In this document: piece by piece, positions 7,983 through 16,360 of the stretch
Position numbering within the stretch: the stretch's first letter is position 1
Layout of the letters: each line of letters starts with the position of its first letter
Source: Methanomassiliicoccus sp.
GTDB taxonomy: Archaea; Thermoplasmatota; Thermoplasmata; Methanomassiliicoccales; Methanomassiliicoccaceae
Reading direction: 5' to 3'
Length of the DNA stretch: 35,736 bases
NCBI GenBank assembly: GCA_012719175.1
Contig: JAAYAX010000001.1
Coordinates: 1 to 35,736 of the forward strand
Made by a program: the position numbers and the translations under genes
The notes under the pieces: generated by a model
Told to the model about the DNA's origin: nothing
What the model saw: only the letters and a program-made list of their open reading frames with translations
The model's database searches: none

Positions 7983-9263
7983 ATGACCAAGGAGATCAAG
8001 CCCGAGCTCGAGGCGATGCTGGAGACACACCCCTGCTACAACGAGTGCGCTCACAGGAAGTTCGCCCGGATGCACCTGCCCATCGCCCCCAAGTGCAACA
8101 TCCAGTGCAACTTCTGCAACCGCAAGTACGATTGCACCAACGAGAGCCGGCCGGGGGTGACCTCAGATATACTGACGCCAGAGGAGGCGGTGGAGAAGAT
8201 CCGCTACGTGCGCACCAAGGTCCCCTACCTATCGGTCATCGGCATTGCCGGTCCTGGAGATCCATTAGCTAACGAGGAGACGTTCCGCACCCTCGAGCTG
8301 GTGGGTAAGGAGTTCCCTGACCTCACACTGTGCCTCAGCACCAACGGGCTGAACCTGCCGCAGAGCGTCGATCGCCTCAAGGCGCTGAACGTGAGGTTCA
8401 TAACCGTCACCATGAACGCCATAGATCCTGAGGTCGGCGCCAAGGTATACGACTTCGTCCACTACGAGGGAAGGAACTACCGGGGCATGGAGGCGGCCGC
8501 CATCCTCCTCCGGAACCAGCAGGAAGGGATAAGAAGGGCGGCGGAGGCGGGAATGCTAGTTAAAGTGAACTCGGTGCTCATACCGGGCATCAACGCCGAC
8601 CATCTACCCGCGGTGGCGAAGAGGGCCAAGGAGCTGGGGGCGTACATTATCAACATCCTACCGCTGATACCGGTCCCCGGAACCAAGTTCGAGAACCTCT
8701 CCGCGCCCACGGCCAAGCAGCGCCGGGAGCTGCAGGACCTGTGCGAAGTGGATATCAGACAGATGCGCCACTGCCGCCAGTGCCGCGCCGATGCCATCGG
8801 GCTCCTGGGCGAGGACCGTTCGGCGGAGTTCGCCCACTTCACCTGCGCCGCCCGGGCCAAGGGGGAGGAGGTCAACGTCCCGCTGGAGCTGGAGGGAAGC
8901 ACCAAGTACCGCATCGCCGTGGCCACCTCCGACGGGACATCGGTCGACCAGCACTATGGCCACGCCGAGAGGTTTCGCATCTACGAGGTGGAGGCGGGCA
9001 GGATCGACGATGCCGGGAGCGTGGACATGAGCGGCCAGCAGGATGTCCCGCTGTTCGGTCCGGACCATCGCCAGAAGATGGTGACCACGGCCGAGAGGCT
9101 GCGGGGCATGGACGCAGTGATCTCCCTCCAGTACGGGGATCCCGCCATCGGCGAGCTGCGCCAGAGGGGCATAATTCCTATAGAGGACCACGGTGATGTC
9201 CACCAGGCACTACGCCGGGCCGCGGACTCCATCTACAAGGAGAGGGCCGCGACCTTCGGGTGA
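7983..9263 (+). CDS. nifB: NifB radical SAM enzyme with C-terminal NifX-like domain
   Basis: NifB builds NifB-co, the 8Fe-9S-carbide precursor of nitrogenase cofactors, from two 4Fe-4S clusters and SAM. From ATG 7983 the protein is 426 residues. The N-terminal HPCYNECAH, the radical SAM triad C38-C42-C45 (CNIQCNFC), the following NRKYDCTNESRPGVTS and the late HCRQCRADAIGLLGED are all hallmark NifB sequences, so ligands for the RS and the two substrate clusters appear complete. Residues about 318-420 form a dinitrogenase-cofactor-binding domain of the NifX/NafY type (YRIAVATSDG, VDQHYGHAERF). Many methanogen NifB proteins, as I recall them, lack this domain. No nifHDKEN genes are in the window. 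The next gene starts within 10 bases of the stop. An upstream ATG (7968) is disfavoured by TATA spacing. Confidence 0.92.
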   Translation: MTKEIKPELEAMLETHPCYNECAHRKFARMHLPIAPKCNIQCNFCNRKYDCTNESRPGVTSDILTPEEAVEKIRYVRTKVPYLSVIGIAGPGDPLANEETFRTLELVGKEFPDLTLCLSTNGLNLPQSVDRLKALNVRFITVTMNAIDPEVGAKVYDFVHYEGRNYRGMEAAAILLRNQQEGIRRAAEAGMLVKVNSVLIPGINADHLPAVAKRAKELGAYIINILPLIPVPGTKFENLSAPTAKQRRELQDLCEVDIRQMRHCRQCRADAIGLLGEDRSAEFAHFTCAARAKGEEVNVPLELEGSTKYRIAVATSDGTSVDQHYGHAERFRIYEVEAGRIDDAGSVDMSGQQDVPLFGPDHRQKMVTTAERLRGMDAVISLQYGDPAIGELRQRGIIPIEDHGDVHQALRRAADSIYKERAATFG

Positions 9264-9268
9264 TGACC

Positions 9269-10870
9269 ATGAAAAGTTCGGACGTTCTGGTAAAGTGCCT
9301 CCAGGCCGAGGGCGTGGAGCGGATCTTCGGGATACCGGGAGAGGAGAACCTCGACCTCATGGACTCGCTGATAGGTTCGGGCATTGAGTTCGTGCTCACG
9401 CGCCACGAGAGCAGCGCGGCGTTCATGGCGGGGATGGTTGGCCGTCTCACCGGCCGCCCCGGCGTCTGCCTCACCACCCTGGGCCCGGGCGCGGCCAACA
9501 TGGCCATTGGCGTTATGGAAGCGTACCTTGGTTACTATCCCCTGGTGGCAATGAGCGGCCAGTTGCCGGCGGACTGCCAGCGCTACCCCCGGAAGCAGTA
9601 TGTGGACCTCCGTTCGATGTTCAAGCCCATCACCAAGGAGTGCATCTCGGTGCGCTCCGGCGATGATGTGCCGCATCTGACGCGGAGGGCCTTCGCCCTG
9701 GCCGCGGAGGAGCGTCCGGGTCCGGTGTTCTTTGAGCTCCCCCAGGACGTGATGGGCCAGAGCGCTGAGGGAGCGCCTCGGGAGATCGTTCCGCGCGACG
9801 CCGTGGAGGTGCCGCCGGAGGCTCTGGCGATGGTGCGCGAGCTACTTTCCTCGGCCCAGCGTCCAGTGGTGCTCTCGGGCGCGGGCGTGGTGCGCGGCGG
9901 TGCAGGAGAAGCGTTGCGCCGGTTCGCTGAGGTATGGAACCTGCCGGTGGCCATGACCTGGCTGGGTGCGGGGACCATGCCGTTCGATCATCCTCTGAGC
10001 CTGGGAACCGTCGGCCTGAGGCGGGCGGACATGATGAGGGCGGCCTTCGAGGCCGCAGACCTCGTCGTCCTCGTGGGCTTCGACCTGATGGAGTTCGAGC
10101 CACAGTACTGGAACTTCGGTACCGCGAAGAGGGTGGCGTACATCGCTGCCGCCCCTTGCGACATCGTGCCGGGCTTCGCCCCTGACGTCCAGGTGATAGG
10201 GGACCTGTCCACCTCTTTGCGCTCCCTGGCCAACGCCGGCCGTCCGGGGGCCGCATGGACGAAGGAGCTGAAGGAATCGTTAGTGAGCATGTTGAACACC
10301 GTTCCGGAGGAGAACCACGGGGTGAAACCGCAGACCATCGTCCGGTGCGTTAGGGACGCGCTCGGCCGCGAGGACATCGTGGTCTCGGACGTGGGAGCGC
10401 ACCTCATCTGGATGGCACAGCGGTACCCGGTGTACAGGGAGAACACGCTGCTGATGAGCAACGGCCTCTTCCCCATGGGCGTTGGCGTCCCCTGGGCCAT
10501 CGCCACCAAGCTGACGTTCCCGGCGTGCAAGGTCGTGGCGTCGGTCGGAGACGGCAGCTTCGCTATGACAGGCATGGAGCTGGAGACCGCCAAGCGTCTG
10601 GACACACCGTTCATCACGCTGGTGTGGAACGACCGGAGCCTGGAGCTAATAAGGATAAAGCAGGAGAAGACCTTCGGACGAGCGGTAGGCACCTCGTTCG
10701 ACAACCCGGACCTTGTCAAGTACGCCGAGTCGCTAGGGATCGAGGGTCGCCGAGTGTCCTCCGAGGCGGAGCTGCGGGAGACCTTGACCGAGTTCCTGCG
10801 GGACGATGTGCTGGCGGTCATCGACGTGGCGGTGGACAGCGGAGAGAACGCCGGGCTCAGTCCTAAGTGA
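9269..10870 (+). CDS. Acetolactate synthase-like TPP-dependent enzyme
   Basis: The 533-residue protein belongs to the thiamine diphosphate enzymes of the acetolactate synthase large-subunit group. The catalytic glutamate is E47 (RHESSAAFMAG), and the TPP-binding motif GDGSFAMTGMELETAK to VWND spans about 425-455. It could condense two pyruvates to acetolactate, but related enzymes act on other 2-oxo acids. No small regulatory subunit gene is adjacent, which argues against the regulated biosynthetic form. I chose ATG 9269 because the sequence GGTGAT, complementary to the archaeal 16S 3' end, lies 5 bases before it and overlaps the nifB stop codon; in-frame ATG 9263 and GTG 9260 are alternatives. 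It is clearly translationally coupled to nifB, although no known pathway links the two. Confidence 0.85.
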   Translation: MKSSDVLVKCLQAEGVERIFGIPGEENLDLMDSLIGSGIEFVLTRHESSAAFMAGMVGRLTGRPGVCLTTLGPGAANMAIGVMEAYLGYYPLVAMSGQLPADCQRYPRKQYVDLRSMFKPITKECISVRSGDDVPHLTRRAFALAAEERPGPVFFELPQDVMGQSAEGAPREIVPRDAVEVPPEALAMVRELLSSAQRPVVLSGAGVVRGGAGEALRRFAEVWNLPVAMTWLGAGTMPFDHPLSLGTVGLRRADMMRAAFEAADLVVLVGFDLMEFEPQYWNFGTAKRVAYIAAAPCDIVPGFAPDVQVIGDLSTSLRSLANAGRPGAAWTKELKESLVSMLNTVPEENHGVKPQTIVRCVRDALGREDIVVSDVGAHLIWMAQRYPVYRENTLLMSNGLFPMGVGVPWAIATKLTFPACKVVASVGDGSFAMTGMELETAKRLDTPFITLVWNDRSLELIRIKQEKTFGRAVGTSFDNPDLVKYAESLGIEGRRVSSEAELRETLTEFLRDDVLAVIDVAVDSGENAGLSPK

Positions 10871-10907
10871 TCGTACAATAAGTTGAGCGAGTAAGAAATA
10901 TCCAAAA

Positions 10908-10917
10908 GGTTAATACA
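10908..10917 (+). promoter_or_regulatory. TATA box of alaS
   Basis: GGTTAATACA, preceded by an A-rich stretch, is centred about 27 bases before the ATG at 10940, predicting a leaderless transcript. Confidence 0.5.
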
Positions 10918-10939
10918 AAAGCTAACCTACCCGACCAGC

Positions 10940-13627
10940 ATGTCATCCGAGTTCGATCTCGCTTTCTTTCGAGATAATGATTTCCACCGTCAAGTCTGCC
11001 CCAAATGCGGACGGGCTTTTTGGAGCCAAGGCCTCCATCCCAGCTGCGGGGAGTCCCCCTGCGAAGAGTATTCGTTCATCAATAATTCACCTATAAAGCG
11101 TCCCTATTCTAACCACGAGATGCGCGAGGAGTACCTCAGCTTTTTCGAGGAGAACGGGCACGGCCGTGTACGACGTTATCCCATCGTCGCGAGGTGGAGG
11201 GATGATGTCTTCTTCACCCAAGCCAGCATCTATGATTTTCAGCCCTGGGTGCTAAACGGGGTGGTCGAACCCCCCGCGAACCCGCTGACCATCTCTCAGA
11301 CCTGCGTGCGCTTCAACGATATCGATAACGTCGGCAGGACCGGCAGGCACTACACCTTCTTTGAGATGCTGGCCCACCACGCGTTCAACAAGCCAGGCAA
11401 GAATATATATTTCAAGGACCGGACGGTGGAGCTATGCCATCGCTTCTACACTGAGCGCCTTGGTGTCGATCCGGTCAGGATGCGCTACATCGAGGAATGG
11501 TGGGAGGGCGGCGGCAACTCCGGCCCCTGCGTGGAGGTAATACTCGAAGGAGTGGAACTGGCTACCCTGGTCTTCATGCAGTACCGGGAGACGCCACAAG
11601 GACGAATCCCTATGGACATGACCGTCGTGGACACTGGCTACGGCCTGGAGCGTGCGACGTGGATATCCCAGGGGACGCCGTCGGCGTACGAGGCAGTGTT
11701 CGGCCCGGTGGTACAGCATATCCAGGAGGAGCTTGGGGTGAGTCCCGACCCACTTATACTGACCGAGTATTCCAAGGTCGCCGGGGCCATGAACATGAAG
11801 ACCGCGGCGGACATACGGAACCTGAGACAGCGCACCGCCGATCGTCTAGGCATTTCTTTCGAGGAGCTGTTGAAGAATGTCGGACCGATGGAGGATATCT
11901 ACATAATATGCGACCATTCACGTGCGCTGGCTTTCATGCTCAATGACGGGGTCGTCCCCTCGAACGTTCGCGAGGGATACTTCGCCCGCATGCTGGTCCG
12001 CCGTGCCCTGCGCTCCATGCGCTCCCTGAACGCGAAATTCACTCTATCCGAGATCGTGGGACGCCAGATCGACTACTTCTCTCCGCACTTCCCCGAGCTG
12101 GTCGAGAACAGGGAGGACATCATGAACCTGGTCAAGGTGGAGGAGCAACGCTACTATGAGACCCTGGACCGCGGCCGCTCCATCGTCCAGCGCATGACCA
12201 AGGACCTCAAGGGAGCGCCGATCACCATCGACAAGCTCATCGAGCTGTACGATTCTCACGGGCTCAACCCCGAGATCGTCCAGGAGTTCTCCGACGTGCC
12301 CGTGGAGATCCCCGACAACTTCTACATGCAGGTTGCCAAGCGGCATGAGGACACCAAGGCGGAGGAGTCGGACGAGCCCAAGGAGGAGGAGTTCCCCCAG
12401 GACATGCCCTCGACCAAGATGTCCTACTATGATGACCCGGAGGTCATGGCCTTCGAGGCCCGGGTGTCCGCGGTCATCAACGGGGCGGTGGTCCTGGAGC
12501 ACACCTACTTCTATCCTGAGGGAGGCGGGCAGGAGCCGGACTATGGCACCATGAACGGCATGGAGGTCGTCAACGTGCAGAAGGTCCGCAACACCATCCT
12601 TCACTACCTGAAGGAGAAGCACTCCATATCCGAGGGGGACATCGTCACCTGCGCCATCAACGAGTCGCGCCGCAGACAGCTCATGCGCCACCATACCGCT
12701 GCCCACATCATCAACGGCAGCGCCCGAACCATGCTGGGCAACCACATCTGGCAGACCGGGGCCCATAAGAGCGTGGACGAGGCCCGCCTGGACGTGACCC
12801 ATTTCGAGAACCTCTCCGAGGAACAGCGGGAGCAGCTGGAGAGACGCTGCAACGAGGTGGTTCTGGAGGACCATCCGGTGCACATAAAGTTCATGCCCCG
12901 CGATGAGGCCGAGGCCCAGTTCGGCTTCCGCCTGTACCAGGGAGGGGTGGTCCCGGGAAGGATCATCCGGGTGGTGAACACTACCGGCGTGGACGTGGAG
13001 GCCTGCGGTGGCCTGCACTGCGACCGCACCTCCCGCGTGGGGCCGATCCGCATCCTGCGCACCAAGCGCATACAGGACGGGGTGGTCCGCATCGAGTACT
13101 CGGCCGGCCTGGCCGCGGTCTCGGGCATGCAGTCGGACAAGGCCTGCGTGGACGCCCTGGCGGACAAGCTCAACGTCAACCGGGAAACGGTCCTTCCGGC
13201 GGCCATCAAGCTCCTGGGGGACATCAAGGAGGACCGCAAGAGGCTGGAAGCGCTAACCGCCCGCCTCAACGAGAACATGGCCGAGACCCTCCTGGCACAA
13301 GCGGTGCCGGTCGATGGCGTCCGGGTAGTGGTCTACCAGGTAGAGGAGGGGGAGGACCCCCAGGCCCTGTCCTTATCGCTCACGTCCAGGCCGGGCGTAG
13401 TGGCCGTGCTGGGCATGGCCAGCAAGAGCCCCAAGCTTTTCGTCTCGCGCTCCGCTGACCTCACCTTAGATTGCCGCCCGGTGCTCAAGGACATCATGAA
13501 GCTCGTGGGCGGAGGCGGTGGGGGGAAACCGGAGTTCGCCCAGGGAGGGGGCGGCGACCCCTCGAAGCTCCCTGGCGCTCTGGAGAAGGCACCGGAGATC
13601 GTTAAGGCGGCACTCTCCCGCAAGTAG
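10940..13627 (+). CDS. alaS: Alanyl-tRNA synthetase (archaeal type)
   Basis: The enzyme charges tRNA-Ala with alanine and edits mischarged serine or glycine. At 895 residues it is normal length for the archaeal form. The N-terminus carries the archaeal cysteine motif (C20-P-K-C23), followed by the class II catalytic core (RFNDIDNVGRTGRHYTFFEM and RATWISQGTP). The editing domain has the zinc-binding HHTAAHI near residue 583 and CGGLHC near residue 689. The C-terminal domain ends with a glycine-rich loop (KLVGGGGGGKPEFAQGGGG) typical of C-Ala. An acidic, lysine-rich linker lies near 475-490. It is preceded by its own TATA box and followed by a strong hairpin, so it appears to be transcribed alone. 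Confidence 0.97.
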   Translation: MSSEFDLAFFRDNDFHRQVCPKCGRAFWSQGLHPSCGESPCEEYSFINNSPIKRPYSNHEMREEYLSFFEENGHGRVRRYPIVARWRDDVFFTQASIYDFQPWVLNGVVEPPANPLTISQTCVRFNDIDNVGRTGRHYTFFEMLAHHAFNKPGKNIYFKDRTVELCHRFYTERLGVDPVRMRYIEEWWEGGGNSGPCVEVILEGVELATLVFMQYRETPQGRIPMDMTVVDTGYGLERATWISQGTPSAYEAVFGPVVQHIQEELGVSPDPLILTEYSKVAGAMNMKTAADIRNLRQRTADRLGISFEELLKNVGPMEDIYIICDHSRALAFMLNDGVVPSNVREGYFARMLVRRALRSMRSLNAKFTLSEIVGRQIDYFSPHFPELVENREDIMNLVKVEEQRYYETLDRGRSIVQRMTKDLKGAPITIDKLIELYDSHGLNPEIVQEFSDVPVEIPDNFYMQVAKRHEDTKAEESDEPKEEEFPQDMPSTKMSYYDDPEVMAFEARVSAVINGAVVLEHTYFYPEGGGQEPDYGTMNGMEVVNVQKVRNTILHYLKEKHSISEGDIVTCAINESRRRQLMRHHTAAHIINGSARTMLGNHIWQTGAHKSVDEARLDVTHFENLSEEQREQLERRCNEVVLEDHPVHIKFMPRDEAEAQFGFRLYQGGVVPGRIIRVVNTTGVDVEACGGLHCDRTSRVGPIRILRTKRIQDGVVRIEYSAGLAAVSGMQSDKACVDALADKLNVNRETVLPAAIKLLGDIKEDRKRLEALTARLNENMAETLLAQAVPVDGVRVVVYQVEEGEDPQALSLSLTSRPGVVAVLGMASKSPKLFVSRSADLTLDCRPVLKDIMKLVGGGGGGKPEFAQGGGGDPSKLPGALEKAPEIVKAALSRK

Positions 13628-13640
13628 GGCCGGACACTCG

Positions 13641-13680
13641 CCGGGGGGCATTGCTGGAGCCCTTCCAGCATTGCCGCCGG
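13641..13680 (+). other. Long imperfect hairpin after alaS
   Basis: Fourteen bases past the alaS stop the sequence folds into one 40-base hairpin. CCGG (13641-13644) pairs with CCGG (13677-13680), GGCA (13647-13650) with TGCC (13672-13675), and TGCTGGA (13652-13658) with TCCAGCA (13664-13670), with a T-T mismatch and a small GG/G bulge, closing on a 5-base loop. No T tract follows, so it is not a standard intrinsic terminator. It could stabilise the alaS 3' end or be a processing site. Confidence 0.6.
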
Positions 13681-13702
13681 AAGCGTCCCGTCATAGGGAA
13701 AC

Positions 13703-13711
13703 GATTAAATA
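13703..13711 (+). promoter_or_regulatory. TATA box of the rps13-rps4-rps11-rpoD operon
   Basis: GATTAAATA predicts a start near 13733. Unlike most genes here, this leaves a leader of about 60 bases before the TTG start at 13794. Confidence 0.5.
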
Positions 13712-13734
13712 GGGACTTGCGTGTAGGGGAGACG

Positions 13735-13787
13735 CTCCATTAACTATAATCAGAGAATGGAGATATTCGTTCAATTTCATTGGAGGT
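13735..13787 (+). promoter_or_regulatory. Leader hairpin and ribosome binding site of the S13 operon
   Basis: CTCCATT (13735-13741) is perfectly complementary to AATGGAG (13756-13762). It also pairs at six of seven positions with ATTGGAG (13779-13785), which contains part of the ribosome binding site GGAGGT (13782-13787). The two pairings exclude each other, so the leader could switch between exposing and hiding the start. The site sits 6 bases before a TTG start. Confidence 0.4.
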
Positions 13788-13793
13788 AGCTCT

Positions 13794-14369
13794 TTGGCGC
13801 AACCTGAAGGACAGGAAAAACCACAAAAGGCCGAGAAGAAGGAGAAGGCGAAGAAGGAGAAGGCGGAGAAGCCTGTAGAGAAGAAGGTAGATGAGAACTT
13901 CCGCTACATCGTCCGCATCATGAACAGCGATATCGATGGCAACAAGTCCATGATGATGGGCATCCAGAATATCAAGGGCGTAGGCCCCAGGGTCGCCGCC
14001 GTTGTCGCGAAGAGAACCGGCATCAAGTCCTCCGAAAAAATGGGAAACCTGTCCGAGGCCCAGACCGAGTCCATCGAGAAGGTAATTGCCAGCTACCCAG
14101 AGTTCGCTCCGTCGTGGGCCGTCAACAGGCAGAACGATGTGGAGACCGGTGAGGACTTGCACATTTTCGGCCAGGACCTTGATATCGCCAAGAAGGACGA
14201 CATCAACCGGATGAAGATGATCAGATGTTATAGAGGTGTAAGGCACGAGCAGGGACAGAAGGTTCGTGGTCAGAAGACCCGGTCCAACGGAAGGACTGGC
14301 CTTACCATGGGGGTCAGCAGGCAGAAGGCTCAGCAGCCAGGTGCCTCGGCTTCCTCAGACAAGAAGTAA
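13794..14369 (+). CDS. rps13: 30S ribosomal protein S13
   Basis: The protein binds the head of the small ribosomal subunit and contacts the P-site tRNA. Residues about 36-180 match archaeal/eukaryotic S13/S18e (FRYIVRIMNSDIDGNKS, IKGVGPRVAAVVAKRTGI, CYRGVRHEQGQKVRGQKTRS). The first 35 residues form a lysine/glutamate-rich tail, which makes this 191-residue copy longer than the usual 150 or so. Translation starts at TTG 13794, supported by GGAGGT 6 bases upstream; no ATG is suitably placed. It is the first gene of the S13-S4-S11-RpoD operon, and S4 begins 23 bases after its stop. Confidence 0.96.
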   Translation: MAQPEGQEKPQKAEKKEKAKKEKAEKPVEKKVDENFRYIVRIMNSDIDGNKSMMMGIQNIKGVGPRVAAVVAKRTGIKSSEKMGNLSEAQTESIEKVIASYPEFAPSWAVNRQNDVETGEDLHIFGQDLDIAKKDDINRMKMIRCYRGVRHEQGQKVRGQKTRSNGRTGLTMGVSRQKAQQPGASASSDKK

Positions 14370-14392
14370 ACAACAATTGAGCAGGTGCTAAA

Positions 14393-15088
14393 ATGGGAGA
14401 TCCGAAGTTCTCTCGGAGGTCTTTCGACGCTCCCTCTCACCCCTGGAGAGGAGAGAGGATCAAGACCGAGACCGAGATATGCAATGCGTTCGGTTTGAAG
14501 AGCAAGCGGGAGCTGTGGAAGGCTCAGGCGATCCTCAGGAACCTGAGGAACCAGTCCAAGCAGCTGCAGGCCCGCGTTCGCCTTGACGATGAACAGGCCA
14601 AGCTGGAGGCGAGCCTCCTGCTGAAGAAGTGCGGCCGTATGGGCCTTCTGCCCATGGACGGAAGCACCCTCGATGACGTCCTGGGTCTGACCCAGGAGAC
14701 CGTGCTCAACCGCAGGCTCCAGACCCTGGTGCAGCGGAGGGGGCTGGCCGCCACCTGCAAGCAGGCAAGGCAGCTGATCGTCCACGGCCATGTGGCCATC
14801 GACGGACGGAAGGTCACCATACCTGGTTATATCGTGAAGAGGAGCGAGGAGGAGAAGATCGCGTTCAACGCCCTCTCGCCCGTTTCCAACGAATTGCATC
14901 CCATCAGGACCGGCGCGCCCAAGGAGAGGCCAGTAGAGGCCCCCGCACCTGTCGTGGAAGAGAAGATCAACCCTCAGCTTGAGAAGGTAGAGAAGGTATT
15001 GAAGAAGGTCGCCGCCGACGTGGTCGATGATGAGGGCGCCCCGGCAGATCTCCCTGACCTGCCCGCTACCGAGTCTAAGGAGGAGTGA
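14393..15088 (+). CDS. rps4: 30S ribosomal protein S4
   Basis: The protein is a primary 16S rRNA binder that nucleates small-subunit assembly. The N-terminus ([18 protein letters not shown]) and the S4 RNA-binding domain ([35 protein letters not shown], about 105-140) match archaeal S4. The 231-residue length includes an acidic and proline-rich C-terminal extension from about 170 that ends in EEE-rich sequence; archaeal S4 is commonly about 170-190. AGGTG lies 6 bases before the ATG. The gene sits between S13 and S11 as in other archaea and may feed back on the operon leader, by analogy with bacterial S4, although that mechanism is not shown here. Confidence 0.96.
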   Translation: MGDPKFSRRSFDAPSHPWRGERIKTETEICNAFGLKSKRELWKAQAILRNLRNQSKQLQARVRLDDEQAKLEASLLLKKCGRMGLLPMDGSTLDDVLGLTQETVLNRRLQTLVQRRGLAATCKQARQLIVHGHVAIDGRKVTIPGYIVKRSEEEKIAFNALSPVSNELHPIRTGAPKERPVEAPAPVVEEKINPQLEKVEKVLKKVAADVVDDEGAPADLPDLPATESKEE

Positions 15089-15090
15089 AC

Positions 15091-15474
15091 ATGGGAAAGT
15101 GGGGCATCGCGCACATCTACGCTAGCTACAACAACATCATCATCACCTTGACCGACGTCACTGGTGCGGAGACCATCACCAAGGCCACCGGCGGCATGGT
15201 GGTCAAAGCGGCCAAGGACGAGTCCTCTCCCTACGCGGCCATGAGGGCTGCGGAGAAGGTCGCAGAGATAGCCAAGGAGAAGGGCATCGAGGGCATCCAT
15301 GTCAAGGTTCGCGCCCCTGGCGGGAACAAGGCCACCTCCCCCGGTCCCGGTGCTCAGGCTGCCATCAGGGCCCTGGCCCGTGCCGGCATGAAGATCGGCC
15401 GCATCGAGGACGTAACCCCTATCCCTCACGACGGGACCAAGAAGAAGGGCGGCAGAAGGGGCCGGAGAGTCTGA
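15091..15474 (+). CDS. rps11: 30S ribosomal protein S11
   Basis: The protein lies on the platform of the small subunit near the mRNA exit. Its 127 residues match the family end to end: [19 protein letters not shown] at the start, [19 protein letters not shown], the [20 protein letters not shown] loop, and the basic C-terminus [16 protein letters not shown] chose ATG 15091 because AGGAGGAG lies about 6 bases upstream; a GTG at 15085 overlapping the S4 stop would add two residues. It is tightly coupled to S4, and RpoD follows 10 bases after its stop. Confidence 0.97.
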   Translation: MGKWGIAHIYASYNNIIITLTDVTGAETITKATGGMVVKAAKDESSPYAAMRAAEKVAEIAKEKGIEGIHVKVRAPGGNKATSPGPGAQAAIRALARAGMKIGRIEDVTPIPHDGTKKKGGRRGRRV

Positions 15475-15484
15475 GGTTGCATAC

Positions 15485-16324
15485 ATGGACCTGAAGATCA
15501 TCGACCTGGCCGAAAACCATGCTAAGTTCGTAATCTCGGGCATCCGTCCCGACCTGGCGAACGCCCTGCGTCGGGCGCTCATGACCGAGGTCCCCAAGAT
15601 GGCGATCGAGACCGTCGAGTTCCACCTAGGTCCTATCCGGGACGAGGACGGCAAGGAATGCGAGAGCGTCAGCCCTCTGTTCGATGAGATCATATCTCAT
15701 CGCCTGGGCCTGATCCCCATTCCCACCGATCCCGACCTGTATGTTTTCAAGGACAAGTGCACCTGCGAGGGCGAGGGTTGCCCCAACTGCACCATCATGT
15801 ACTCCCTCAACAAGAAGGGGCCATGCGACGTGTACTCCGGCGACCTGGAGCCGCTGGGCAGCCAGGAGCTGCGAGTGAAGGACGAGCTGATCCCCATAGT
15901 GAAGCTGGGGCCCAAGCAGGCCTTGCTCATCTATGCCTCGGCCGAGCTGGGAACCGCCAAGCGCCATGCCAAGTGGCAGGTCACCTCCGGGTGCGGCTAC
16001 CGCTACTACCCCACCGTGACCATCGATGCCAGCAAGTGTAACGTTTCCGCCGACTGCGTCAAGGTCTGCCCCCGAGGGGTCCTGGAAAAGCAGGACGGAA
16101 AGGTCGCGGTCGTGAACTTGGAGGCGTGCATACTTTGCGGCGCCTGCGTGGATGCGTGCATCAAGAACGCCATCACTATAAGCGGCGATGATTCCAAGTT
16201 CATCTTCGAGTTCGAAACCGACGGTTCCATGTCCTCGCGTGACACCCTCCGCAAGGCCCTCGAGGTCCTAGAGAAGGAGTTCGATGACTTCCGGGAAGAC
16301 GTCGGTAGCCTTATCGAAGGCTGA
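15485..16324 (+). CDS. rpoD: DNA-directed RNA polymerase subunit D with ferredoxin-like domain
   Basis: The 279-residue protein is the archaeal counterpart of eukaryotic Rpb3 and bacterial alpha. It forms a heterodimer with subunit L and anchors polymerase assembly. The N-terminal dimerisation motif SGIRPDLANALRRALMTEVP is at 18-37. A ferredoxin-like insertion at about 180-232 holds seven cysteines: C185, C191 and C195-P in the first motif, and C215, C218, C221 and C225 in the second. The second motif is complete. In the first, the position expected for the second ligand is not cysteine, so one 4Fe-4S and perhaps one 3Fe-4S cluster are possible. GAGGT lies 8 bases before the ATG. It is the last gene of the operon, followed directly by a T-rich terminator. 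Confidence 0.97.
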   Translation: MDLKIIDLAENHAKFVISGIRPDLANALRRALMTEVPKMAIETVEFHLGPIRDEDGKECESVSPLFDEIISHRLGLIPIPTDPDLYVFKDKCTCEGEGCPNCTIMYSLNKKGPCDVYSGDLEPLGSQELRVKDELIPIVKLGPKQALLIYASAELGTAKRHAKWQVTSGCGYRYYPTVTIDASKCNVSADCVKVCPRGVLEKQDGKVAVVNLEACILCGACVDACIKNAITISGDDSKFIFEFETDGSMSSRDTLRKALEVLEKEFDDFREDVGSLIEG

Positions 16325-16327
16325 ACC

Positions 16328-16360
16328 TCTTTTCTAATTCTTTTATATATTATTTATTTG
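16328..16360 (+). terminator. T-rich terminator after rpoD
   Basis: Several T tracts (TCTTTTCT, TTCTTTTATA, TTATTTATTT) begin 4 bases after the rpoD stop. This is a typical archaeal U-rich termination region for the ribosomal operon. Confidence 0.65.

Noticed and set aside
12044-13018. A 324-codon minus-strand open frame inside alaS
   Set aside because: It is antisense to the editing domain of AlaRS, which is certain.
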